This document shows, in pieces, positions 33,858-41,882 of a DNA stretch of 64,000 nucleotides. The DNA is from Rheinheimera sp. GTDB lineage: Bacteria; Pseudomonadota; Gammaproteobacteria; Enterobacterales; Alteromonadaceae. The notes below the pieces were generated by a model. It saw only the letters and a list, made by a program, of their open reading frames with translations, was not told the DNA's origin and did no database searches. Positions within the stretch are counted from its first letter, which is position 1. The number at the start of each line of letters is the position of its first letter. The translations under genes and the position numbers were made by a program. Location of the stretch: assembly GCA_003482455.1 (NCBI GenBank), contig DMYW01000021.1:1-64000 (forward strand), written 5' to 3'.

Positions 33858-35204
33858 TTAGCCCCGGCGTTGCTGTTGCAGCGCCTGAAAGGCCAACGCA
33901 CTGAATTTTTTGATACGTTGTTGCGATTGGTAATCGACATAGACAATACCAAAGCGCTTTAAGTAGCCTTCCGCCCATTCGAAGTTGTCCATCAAACTCC
34001 AAGCAAAATAACCGTGCACGACTACGCCTTGCGCCATCGCCGCTTGCAGCGCGTCTAAATGTGCTTGGTAATAGGCGACACGATCGGTGTCAGCCACTTG
34101 CGGCTGGCCTCTCGCATCGAGGGTGACCTTATCTGCCATCGCCGCGCCGTTTTCAGTAATGTAGATGGGTGGCAATGGGTAACGCGTGTGCAAATCGACC
34201 AACAAGGCGCGAAACGCGTCCGGGTAAATTTCCCAGCCGATATCGGTTTTGGGTGCATTGCTTTGGTCAACCACCGCAAAGCCGCTTGGATCAGCGCGGT
34301 ACACAGTGCGGGTGTAGAAATTGACCCCAAGGTAATCAATTGGTTGGCTGATGATGGCAAAGTCGCCTTCTTCAATCACCGGCATCGCGTCGGCCGGCAA
34401 ATAGTCACCGACCTCTGGGTAGCGGCGGTTAAACAGCGGCTCTATGTACCACAAGTTAAAGTAGTTATTGGCAATGTCGGCGGCGCGCACATCGGCGGCG
34501 TCTGCGCTTGCTGGGTAGGCTGGCGTGAAATTCAGCACTATGCCGTGTTTTGCGGCCGGCACGTTGGCGCGCATCAAGGGCAGCGCCAGACCATGCGCTA
34601 ACAGGATATGGTGCGCCGCTTGCCTTCCCATCGCTTGGCTCTTTTTGCCGGGCGCATGAATGCCAATTTCGTAGCCTAAATAAGAGCTACAAAACGGCTC
34701 GTTGAAGGTAGCGTACGCATCGACGCGGTTGCCCAGCGCTTTGGTGATCAGGTCCGCATAACGGGCAAATTCATAAGCGGTTTGCCGGTTCACCCAGCCG
34801 CCTTGGTCTTCCAGCCACTGCGGCAAGTCCCAATGGTACAAGGTGACAAAAGTTTGGATACCGCGGGCTTTTAACGTGTCTAGCAACTCGATATAAAACT
34901 GCACGCCTTGCGCATCCAGCTCGCCAGACGGCAACATCACGCGCGGCCACGAGATCGACAGCCGGTACGCATCGACCTTTAACTCGGCAAGCAATTGCAC
35001 GTCGTCTTGCCAGCGCTGTAGATGGTCGCAGGCTACATCGCCGTTGCTGCCATCGCGAATAGCGCCGGGCGTGGCACAAAAAGTATCCCAAATACAGGCG
35101 CGACGCGATGCTCGGCCTCCTTCGATTTGGAATGACGCCGTCGCAGCCCCAAAAATAAAGCTGGGCTTGAGCAGTGGCGAATCGCTGGCAAAGTTAAATT
35201 TCAT
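33858..35204 (-). CDS. GH1 beta-glucosidase
   Basis: The ATG ending at 35204 follows AGGA at good spacing (448 aa). It has no signal peptide, so it is cytoplasmic. The (beta/alpha)8 barrel shows FIFGAATASFQIEGG near the start, acid/base Glu169 in TFNEPFC, and nucleophile Glu351 in YITENGAAM. It hydrolyses terminal beta-linked glucose from short glucosides. It leads the GH1-GPH-lacI operon, and a 14-bp LacI-type operator lies 210 bases before it. It should finish the glucan breakdown begun by the GH16 and GH3 enzymes. The aglycone and linkage preference is not readable. Confidence 0.96.
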   Translation of the reverse strand: MKFNFASDSPLLKPSFIFGAATASFQIEGGRASRRACIWDTFCATPGAIRDGSNGDVACDHLQRWQDDVQLLAELKVDAYRLSISWPRVMLPSGELDAQGVQFYIELLDTLKARGIQTFVTLYHWDLPQWLEDQGGWVNRQTAYEFARYADLITKALGNRVDAYATFNEPFCSSYLGYEIGIHAPGKKSQAMGRQAAHHILLAHGLALPLMRANVPAAKHGIVLNFTPAYPASADAADVRAADIANNYFNLWYIEPLFNRRYPEVGDYLPADAMPVIEEGDFAIISQPIDYLGVNFYTRTVYRADPSGFAVVDQSNAPKTDIGWEIYPDAFRALLVDLHTRYPLPPIYITENGAAMADKVTLDARGQPQVADTDRVAYYQAHLDALQAAMAQGVVVHGYFAWSLMDNFEWAEGYLKRFGIVYVDYQSQQRIKKFSALAFQALQQQRRG

Positions 35205-35414
35205 GGTCTTTCCTGTCTCCAACAACCACGTGTTCGTGGCTTTTTGTTCTGGCAGCTGTGCTGCTTTATTCGCTTGCCATCAACGGCTGAACTGCCGCGG
35301 CGTGGCCGGTGCAGTTCCAAGGATCGGTCACCCTTGGCCAAGATCCGCGGCGGGCTTGTCTGCGTGGTGGCCATCTGGCCGCGACGACGCCGCAAATACT
35401 GGGCAAACTATTAA

Positions 35415-35428
35415 TGTAAGCGCTTTCA
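35415..35428 (-). promoter_or_regulatory. LacI-type operator before GH1
   Basis: TGTAAGCGCTTTCA. It has the same core as the sites at 44969, 45191 and 57114-57140. It lies between the DUF6445 gene end and the GH1 start. Confidence 0.75.
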
Positions 35429-35459
35429 ATATAACATAAAAAAACAGCGGCGCTAGTGT

Positions 35460-36308
35460 CTATGCACTGTCCGCGTGCCATTCGAAAAATAAATTTGCCG
35501 TCAGGCGGCCAAGTGCCGGTTCGGCTTGAATATCCTGCGCCAACACTTCGGCGGCATGTAATAACGCGCCTGGGTACACCAGCAAGCGGTTTTGCTGGTA
35601 CTGCACTTTTTGCAGCACTTGATACTGCGCACCAGGCTGTAGCTGCATACTCGCGCTTGGGTAACCGTCCGGCACGCCGTGGCGGGTTAAAAAGTCTTGG
35701 CAGGCGGCCAAATAACGCGGCTCCGTTGTTTCGGTTAATCGCTCTAAGCCGGTCGGCAAATGCTGATAAAACGCCGTGCCGCCGTGCACGCCTGGCGCCA
35801 GATAATGCACCAGCGCTAATTTGTGCACGGACACCGAATCGACGTGCGGCAAGCGCTGCAACAGATCTAACGCGGCAGGATCTGTGGTGATCAACGAATA
35901 CACAGCTTGTTGCAGCTCTAACTTTAGCGGTGCTGGCGCATTTGACTGTGCAGCTGAGCCGGCATGCCCCAGTGCAAACACCAACTGACTGACCAGCGGC
36001 ACCAGCGCCTGCAACAGCGGTTGGTAATAGCTAGCTGGCAGCGCCGCCCGAATCCCCGGATACCAAGCATCAGCGCGGCGAAAGGCTTGGCTAGATGCAT
36101 GGGCGCACCAGGCGCCGATGTCGATCACGGCGTCATCAATCACCAACAGCGGCGTGCGGCTTTTACCAATATGGAAAAACCGCACCCGCGCCTGCGGGTT
36201 TAGTTGCAGCTGCGGCGCTGGGGGTTGTTCCAGCTGCGGCGTTTGGCTTGCCTGCCGGCTTTCCCGCTGGCTTGCTGGCGTGCTTGGCACTTGCTCGTGT
36301 AGCACCAC
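35460..36308 (-). CDS. DUF6445 family protein, possible iron/2-oxoglutarate oxygenase fold
   Basis: The GTG start directly abuts the stop of the halogenase gene upstream. The 282-aa protein opens with a Pro/Gln/Ser-rich tail (about 1-37), then a domain with VHYLAPGVHGGTAFYQHLPTG, YQQNRLLVYPGALLHAAEV and GRLTANLFFEW. These motifs fit DUF6445, which repeatedly occurs beside receptor-linked tryptophan halogenases. The layout of an HxGG-type turn, then a late YPGALLH and an R..TxN..F strand, resembles prolyl-hydroxylase-type double-stranded beta-helix oxygenases. The metal site is not proven. It is last in the six-gene receptor/halogenase unit. Confidence 0.75.
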   Translation of the reverse strand: MVLHEQVPSTPASQRESRQASQTPQLEQPPAPQLQLNPQARVRFFHIGKSRTPLLVIDDAVIDIGAWCAHASSQAFRRADAWYPGIRAALPASYYQPLLQALVPLVSQLVFALGHAGSAAQSNAPAPLKLELQQAVYSLITTDPAALDLLQRLPHVDSVSVHKLALVHYLAPGVHGGTAFYQHLPTGLERLTETTEPRYLAACQDFLTRHGVPDGYPSASMQLQPGAQYQVLQKVQYQQNRLLVYPGALLHAAEVLAQDIQAEPALGRLTANLFFEWHADSA

Positions 36309-37886
36309 TTAGCCCGCCGACATACTGGATTTAATCATCGGCATGGCTTTCAGCACATCTGAACCACTGACAGCGCTTGGCGGCTCTTTGTCCACTTTGG
36401 TGGCGGCGTAATGGCGTAAAAAGTCGGTGTGCGCCGGCCAGTTTTGCACATGGCGTAACACGCCTTGGCGGATGTTTTGTAAAAAGCTCGCCAGCTCGTC
36501 AGGCGACATCTGATCGACGATCGGGTGATACCGCTTTGGCGTGATGCCCTGCCCTAACATCACTTGGATCCACGAACTTTCGCCAAACAGCTCTTGCGCG
36601 AACTTGTACACCTTGCCACTTTCGCCAAACATCTCAATACGATGGCTCAGTGATTCAGGCACCTCCATCGCGGCGCAGTGGCGCCAAAACGGCGTGTCAC
36701 GACGTTCAGTTACCTTGTAGTGCAAGATGATAAAGTCGCGAATATTATGCATTTCAATCATGGTCTGGTGATTGAACTCGTCGATGTCGGCGTTGACCAA
36801 ATCAGGCCCAGACGGCATCAACTGCAACAGCCGAATAATACTGCGCTGAATTAAATGGATACTGGTCGATTCGAGCGGCTCTAAGAAACCACTGGATAAG
36901 CCAATCGCCACGCAGTTTTTGTTCCAATGTTTGCGCCTTGTGCCGGTGCGGAATTTAATCACTCGTGGCTCGTTAATGAGCTCACCGCTGATGTTGGCTT
37001 TAAGCAGTTCAATCGCGTCGGCGTCAGATAAAAATTTGCTAGAAAACACCAAGCCGTTACCGACGCGAGTTTGCAGCGGAATTCGCCACTGCCAGCCGGC
37101 GCCATGGGCAATTGAGCGGGTGTAAGGCACCAGCGCTTGGGTTTGGGTGGTTTGCACGGCGATGGCGCTGTCGCACGGCAGATAATGAGTCCAATCGTCA
37201 AACCCGGTCAGCAGCGTTTGTTCAATCAGTAGCGCTTTAAAGCCGGTGCAATCGATAAACAAATCGCCTTCGAGCAGCATGCCGTTATCCAGCTGCAAGG
37301 CTTTGATATAACCCGCTTTGTCGCCAGCTTGTTCATCCCATTGCTGCACCTGCGTGATCATACCTTCTAGGCGCTTGACGCCGTGTTGCTCGGCAAAGCT
37401 GCGCAAGAATTTGGCGTACAAGGTGGCGTCCAAATGATAGGCATGGTTTTGATCTTGATTCGGCAGTACGGCAAAACGCCCGGCGCGCGCCGCTAAATGC
37501 TCGGGGCAATAATCGCCGATGTCGCTCGCCAGCCCTTGCTGCATGCCTTTGAGCCAAAAATGCTGAAAACCACAGGCCCAGCAGTCTTTGCCCAAAAAGC
37601 CAAACGAGTGCAAATAGTCTTTGCCAACATCGCGCCAGTTTTCAAACATGATGCCGAGTTTGAAGGTGGCGTTGGTGGCGGCCATCACGTCGGTTTCTTG
37701 CAGGCCGAGTAACCGGTGGTACAAATGCAAGGTAGGAATGGTGGCTTCGCCAACCCCAACGGTGCCAATCAGATCTGATTCAATCAGCGTGATATCGAGG
37801 TTTTTACCTAAAAGTTTGCCAAGGGCGGCGGCTGTCATCCAGCCGGCGGTACCGCCCCCAGCAATAACGACTTTGAGTTTGTTCAT
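36309..37886 (-). CDS. Flavin-dependent tryptophan halogenase-like protein (first of two)
   Basis: The 525-aa protein has the flavin loop VVIAGGGTAGWMTA, then GTVGVGEATIP, the catalytic-type lysine (Lys76 in TFKLGIMF), and the halogenase signature WxWxIP (WQWRIP, 265-270). The EPLES stretch (336-340) carries the conserved glutamate. AAGGA lies before its ATG. Classic members chlorinate or brominate tryptophan or other aromatics with FADH2, O2 and halide. Members next to TonB-dependent receptors, SapC and cupins form a separate clade; a few relatives halogenate indoles in vitro, but the natural substrate is unknown. No partner flavin reductase gene is nearby. Confidence 0.88.
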   Translation of the reverse strand: MNKLKVVIAGGGTAGWMTAAALGKLLGKNLDITLIESDLIGTVGVGEATIPTLHLYHRLLGLQETDVMAATNATFKLGIMFENWRDVGKDYLHSFGFLGKDCWACGFQHFWLKGMQQGLASDIGDYCPEHLAARAGRFAVLPNQDQNHAYHLDATLYAKFLRSFAEQHGVKRLEGMITQVQQWDEQAGDKAGYIKALQLDNGMLLEGDLFIDCTGFKALLIEQTLLTGFDDWTHYLPCDSAIAVQTTQTQALVPYTRSIAHGAGWQWRIPLQTRVGNGLVFSSKFLSDADAIELLKANISGELINEPRVIKFRTGTRRKHWNKNCVAIGLSSGFLEPLESTSIHLIQRSIIRLLQLMPSGPDLVNADIDEFNHQTMIEMHNIRDFIILHYKVTERRDTPFWRHCAAMEVPESLSHRIEMFGESGKVYKFAQELFGESSWIQVMLGQGITPKRYHPIVDQMSPDELASFLQNIRQGVLRHVQNWPAHTDFLRHYAATKVDKEPPSAVSGSDVLKAMPMIKSSMSAG

Positions 37887-37954
37887 CGTTTTTTTCCTTC
37901 TCTCAAAGTGGTCGTGATTGGCGCTGCCAATCGACCAAATTCTGTCACGCCAAC

Positions 37955-39040
37955 CTAGCGCTGCAACTTGGCGGTTAAGTCCGCCCGCAGCGCCCGCGCC
38001 AACGGCTCAGGCAGTGGTAATTCCAACAAGCCCTTGGCACTGTCGGGCAACAAGGCGCCGGCCTGCTCTGGCTCGTCAAACACGTAATAATCAAACAAGG
38101 CTTTAAACGCCTCGCGCTGCGCTTTGGGCAAACTGCGAATGGACAACACCGCATGCATCAAGGCATTGGTTGGCCGCCCCAAATAAGCGGGCGTGTCGCG
38201 CCACCAATGCGTCAGCAGCAAATTCAAATCATCCAGCGCATCCACTTGATGCCACCACATCGACGGTAAAAACAACGCATCGCCTTGCGCCAAATCGGCT
38301 TTGACCGCTGCGCGCATCGCTAAGGCAAAGCGCGGAAACTTGGCTAAATCTGGCGCGGCAAAATCAACCAAACTGACATCTTGGCCACCCGGTGCATACT
38401 GAAACGGCCCTGGGTACAGGTTGGCCACTTGCTCAGGCGGCAACAAGGTAAAACGCCGCCGACCGTATAAGTTACAGGCCAAGTTGGCCGGGAAATCCTG
38501 ATGCGCAGCGATGCGGCTTTGTTGGCCTAACCACAAGCTGGTCAGTGGTTTTAACGCCGCTAAGCCCAGATCTAATTCATCGACTAACGCCGGAAAATAA
38601 TGGCCAATTTCGGTTGAGCCCATATACCAGCGCCCGCCGTCGGCCTGTAGCGTCAACAATCGTTTGGCTAAATCGGCAAAGCCGATGCGGCCGCTTTGAA
38701 AGTTAAACGCTTGAAAATCTTCGCGATAAAACACGCGGCCTTGCGTTTCGCTGCTTAAAAAACTGGCGTTGACCAACTGACCGCTACTGGCGCCGGTTAA
38801 ATGCGCCAACAGACTTTCAGCGCTTTGGTGCTGCGCCAGCGGCAGATGCGCGGCAAAGCCTTTGAGCAGTAACGGCGTGTCGCGCTCACGTAACTGCGGC
38901 TCGAGCGCCGCCCATGACATGCCGTGCGCATCCAGCGCCTCCACATCAGGCAAAAAACTTTGCCAGTGGTGTTGTTCAGTACCTTGTTGCGTGTCGGTCA
39001 TGCGTTGCTGCTCTTTGGTTGCCACCGCGTGCGATGGCAC
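37955..39040 (-). CDS. Cupin-like (JmjC/FIH-type) protein
   Basis: The 361-aa frame uses a GTG ending at 39040 with AGG before it, nine bases after the SapC stop; an ATG 13 codons later is an alternative. It shows the Cupin_8 architecture: LLLKGFAAHLPL early, then the iron triad His180-x-Asp182 (AAHQDFPANL) and His264 (PSMWWHQVDAL). FIH-like relatives are Fe(II)/2-oxoglutarate hydroxylases of protein side chains. Presence in the halogenase-receptor unit is a recurrent arrangement. A modifying role on a peptide, receptor or aromatic product is possible but untested. Confidence 0.85.
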   Translation of the reverse strand: MPSHAVATKEQQRMTDTQQGTEQHHWQSFLPDVEALDAHGMSWAALEPQLRERDTPLLLKGFAAHLPLAQHQSAESLLAHLTGASSGQLVNASFLSSETQGRVFYREDFQAFNFQSGRIGFADLAKRLLTLQADGGRWYMGSTEIGHYFPALVDELDLGLAALKPLTSLWLGQQSRIAAHQDFPANLACNLYGRRRFTLLPPEQVANLYPGPFQYAPGGQDVSLVDFAAPDLAKFPRFALAMRAAVKADLAQGDALFLPSMWWHQVDALDDLNLLLTHWWRDTPAYLGRPTNALMHAVLSIRSLPKAQREAFKALFDYYVFDEPEQAGALLPDSAKGLLELPLPEPLARALRADLTAKLQR

Positions 39041-39049
39041 ACGGGCCTG

Positions 39050-39769
39050 TTATTCAGCGTTTTTTAAATCCAATAAATTGCGCACGCGCGACTGCGACGC
39101 CAGCATCAGATAGATGGCTTGCAAATAGCCTTGCTGGTGCAGCTCCGAGAGTGCCTCGGCGCCTAATTGCGCCAGCGGTTCTTCGGCGATGGTGTAAAAC
39201 CCTACCAGCTGATGCGCGGCGCCGTTTTTCAGTTTGATATCAAGAGTCACGCTTTCCAGCAGACCAAACCGCTCCAGTGCACTGATAAAGCGTTGGTTGT
39301 CTTCCATGCCCAGGTGCAAGGTTTCCAGCATGCCCGCCATGTCGGTTAAAAACGGCGATTGACCGCCCATCGGTAAAAACAGCGCTTCGCCATCGTCTTG
39401 GCTAACTCGCGGCGAGGCCAAATCGATATGAATAACCCGCACCCATTGCTCGATGCCGTCATCGACCACACGTTGCAAGCCAATTAAAAAGGGTTGGCGA
39501 CGCACCGACAGCGGGTGATACACCTCGTGCCAGCGATTGTGGCGCAAAAACAAGTTTTCGCCGTGGCTAAAGCCAAACATCGCCACCGGCAGCAGCTGGC
39601 CGCTTTGCAAATCTTTGTGGATGAAGAGCGGGAAAAACGCCGCGGCGCTGCGAAACTCCAGCGGAAACGTCGGCGCGAACCACAGGTTATCGCCAAGTTC
39701 AGCGCTGCGGTCGGTTTTTACTTTTAACGTCGCATGCTCGACGGAATTTAATAACACGTGCTGGGTCAT
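39050..39769 (-). CDS. SapC family protein
   Basis: The 239-aa soluble protein is preceded by a strong AAGGAG site. It shows SapC-family features: an opening LNSVEHATLKV, FPLEFRSAAAFFPLFIHKD, then FGFSHGENLFL, and PFLTDMAGMLETL. The family is named after a Campylobacter S-layer gene neighbour, but its function is unknown. In Alteromonadales and Caulobacterales it repeatedly accompanies TonB-dependent receptors, tryptophan halogenases and cupins, as here. It has no signal peptide, so it is probably cytoplasmic. Confidence 0.88.
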   Translation of the reverse strand: MTQHVLLNSVEHATLKVKTDRSAELGDNLWFAPTFPLEFRSAAAFFPLFIHKDLQSGQLLPVAMFGFSHGENLFLRHNRWHEVYHPLSVRRQPFLIGLQRVVDDGIEQWVRVIHIDLASPRVSQDDGEALFLPMGGQSPFLTDMAGMLETLHLGMEDNQRFISALERFGLLESVTLDIKLKNGAAHQLVGFYTIAEEPLAQLGAEALSELHQQGYLQAIYLMLASQSRVRNLLDLKNAE

Positions 39770-39919
39770 ACCTTGCTCCTTAAGGCCGCGATGCGGTGGG
39801 TTCTTGTTGTTGTGCTGTCACATCACTGCGTTGGCTAATTCGTTTTGTTGATTCGTTTTGCTGTTCATGCGTTTTTTGCGTCATTCTGCTGGCTGTATTT
39901 GCCAGCGCCTACCTAGCCC

Positions 39920-41554
39920 TCAGAGCCGACTCAAGCCTTGCGCCGCAATTTGCGTCACTAAACTGGCGTTGTCCGGCAACAGCTGCGACAGTTGCTGCAC
40001 GTCGTGGCGCAGCTGTGCTTGCAGTTGTTGGCTGCGCAGCCATTCGTGGCTTTTTAGGGGCCGAAGCCAACGCGGCTCAAACCCCATACCATAAAGTACA
40101 TAACTGTAACTCGCTGCCGGGAATAATTGCTCGGCATCCGGGAAATCACTGACATCCGGCACTTGGTATTGCCATAAATCCAGCAACTTTGCCAGCGACG
40201 CTGGCACCATGGCGCGTTGCATCTGCCAATACGGCTCGTCGCGCTGGCTCAGCACATAATGCAATTTCAAAAAGTCGATAATGCTGGCCCAGTGTTTGAC
40301 AAATTGCTGGTTGATCCGATCCGCCACCCTGCTTCGGGCATTGGCATGCAGTGGCAAGGCTTTGGCGATGGTTTTGGCGCTCCACTCCACCAGCGCCAAG
40401 GCCGACGCTTCCAGCGGTTCGATAAACCCAGCCGCCATGCCGATCGCCATGCAGTTACCAACCATACAACGTTGATAATGGCCTGGGTTTATCTGTAATT
40501 TTTTCACCATCAAGCCATCGAGCAAGGCGTGTTTTTGCTGCGCGCTGGCGCTGGCAAATTGGTGATTGCAAGCGCTTAAGCGGCGCTCGGCATACGCCAG
40601 AACATTGGCATAGGCTTGCTCGTCGGATAAAAACTCACTGGCGTAGACATGGCCAATGCCGCAGCGATTGGGCAAGCTGATATCCCAAATCCAGCCGGCC
40701 TGTTGCGCCGTGGCCACTGTATTACTAAAGATAGCGCTGGCCGGCGCATCACAAGCGCCACCCAGGTCATACGGCAATTGCAGCGCGAGCGCGCGGTCGT
40801 TGCCTAACATGGCTTTGCAGCTGATAAAAGGTTCGGCCAAGGCGCCGCCAAGCAACAACGACTGAGTGCCAGAACAATCGATATAAAAATCCGCCTGCAG
40901 CAAGCCATGTTGGCTGGTGGTAACGCCTGCGATCTGACCTTGGCTTACCTGCACCTGCGTCACGGTATCGGCGATATGCTCAACACCTAATACCTGTGTG
41001 GCGTGGCGCTGCAGCAAGGCGGCGAACTTACCGGCATTTAAGTGATAGCCGTAGTTCTGCATAAACTGATAGTCCGGCGTGCCGATGGTTTTTGGCGCTT
41101 TGCCGGCCAGACTTAACCGGCCTTGTGGCGTCATCGCCGCCGCATAACTGCCGCGCTCAGCCACTGGGCTATGTAAAAAACTCAAGGCCAATGCCGTGTC
41201 GGGGTAACCAGCCGGCACAGTAAATGGATGCAAGTACGCCTCGTCAGCGGACGCTGCGGCTTGCGGCGCGTGCAGCCAATGCACAAACTTGGAACCTTGT
41301 TTGGGCGAGACGTCGCAGGCGCGGAAAAATTCGGTTTCGCTAATGCCAATTTTTTGCAGCGTTTGCCGCATCGACGGCCAACTGCCCTCGCCAACGCCAA
41401 TGGTGGGAATGTCAGGCGATTCAATCAGTTGGATTTTGACGCTGGCCGCGATGCCCGCCTGCGCTTTGTGCTCAGCCGCAATCACACACGCCGTCAGCCA
41501 CCCTGCGGTGCCGCCGCCGACTATGATCAGTTGTTGTGGCTGTTGCATCTTCAT
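39920..41554 (-). CDS. Flavin-dependent tryptophan halogenase-like protein (second)
   Basis: The start ending at 41554 (543 aa) begins just before the flavin loop LIIVGGGTAGWLT; the longer frame upstream is not protein-like. It has IGVGEGSWPSMRQ in place of the usual GVGEATxP, the conserved lysine (Lys89 in GSKFVHW), and WIWDIS where WxWxIP is usual. It also has FIEPLEAS in place of EPLES. It belongs to the same superfamily as the neighbour at 36309-37886 but is clearly divergent. The altered motifs suggest a different substrate or loss of halogenation. It is first after the receptor gene in this unit. Confidence 0.85.
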   Translation of the reverse strand: MKMQQPQQLIIVGGGTAGWLTACVIAAEHKAQAGIAASVKIQLIESPDIPTIGVGEGSWPSMRQTLQKIGISETEFFRACDVSPKQGSKFVHWLHAPQAAASADEAYLHPFTVPAGYPDTALALSFLHSPVAERGSYAAAMTPQGRLSLAGKAPKTIGTPDYQFMQNYGYHLNAGKFAALLQRHATQVLGVEHIADTVTQVQVSQGQIAGVTTSQHGLLQADFYIDCSGTQSLLLGGALAEPFISCKAMLGNDRALALQLPYDLGGACDAPASAIFSNTVATAQQAGWIWDISLPNRCGIGHVYASEFLSDEQAYANVLAYAERRLSACNHQFASASAQQKHALLDGLMVKKLQINPGHYQRCMVGNCMAIGMAAGFIEPLEASALALVEWSAKTIAKALPLHANARSRVADRINQQFVKHWASIIDFLKLHYVLSQRDEPYWQMQRAMVPASLAKLLDLWQYQVPDVSDFPDAEQLFPAASYSYVLYGMGFEPRWLRPLKSHEWLRSQQLQAQLRHDVQQLSQLLPDNASLVTQIAAQGLSRL

Positions 41555-41836
41555 TCGCGTCCATCGGTCGTGGCTGGTGGACCGCCGCGAGTTTGGGCTC
41601 GCTTGTGGTGCCACACTAAGTCTGTTTTGTCTGCAAAACTGTTGAACTTTCAACGAATTGCTTAGTTTCGAGCATGCAGTATTTTCTAAAGCATCACAAG
41701 ATGAAGCCAAGGCCCCAGAAAATAATACACGCCAAAGGGCAAGTGAAGGGCAAGCGTGTGGTGACTTGGGTACTTACAGGTACCGGGAGAAGGGCTGTTT
41801 GGACTTTGGGTGCACCACACACCAGCATTTTGTAAG

Positions 41837-41861
41837 TTGGCAAGGCATCCCGCCTTGCCAA
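41837..41861 (-). terminator. Hairpin downstream of the first receptor gene
   Basis: TTGGCAAGGC / GCCTTGCCAA, a 10-bp perfect stem with loop ATCCC, lies 22 bases after the receptor stop. There is no T run, so it may act as a partial barrier or protect the receptor message, giving more receptor than halogenase. The rest of the 328-base gap (41555-41882) shows no gene and no operator match. Confidence 0.5.
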
Positions 41862-41882
41862 CCACTGTCGACTTGCAGCTTC

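Noticed and set aside
40569..40582. Further LacI-type site (GCAAGCGCTTAAGC)
   Set aside because: Lies inside a halogenase coding region and matches only the core; similar cores occur in other coding stretches (for example near 5968).
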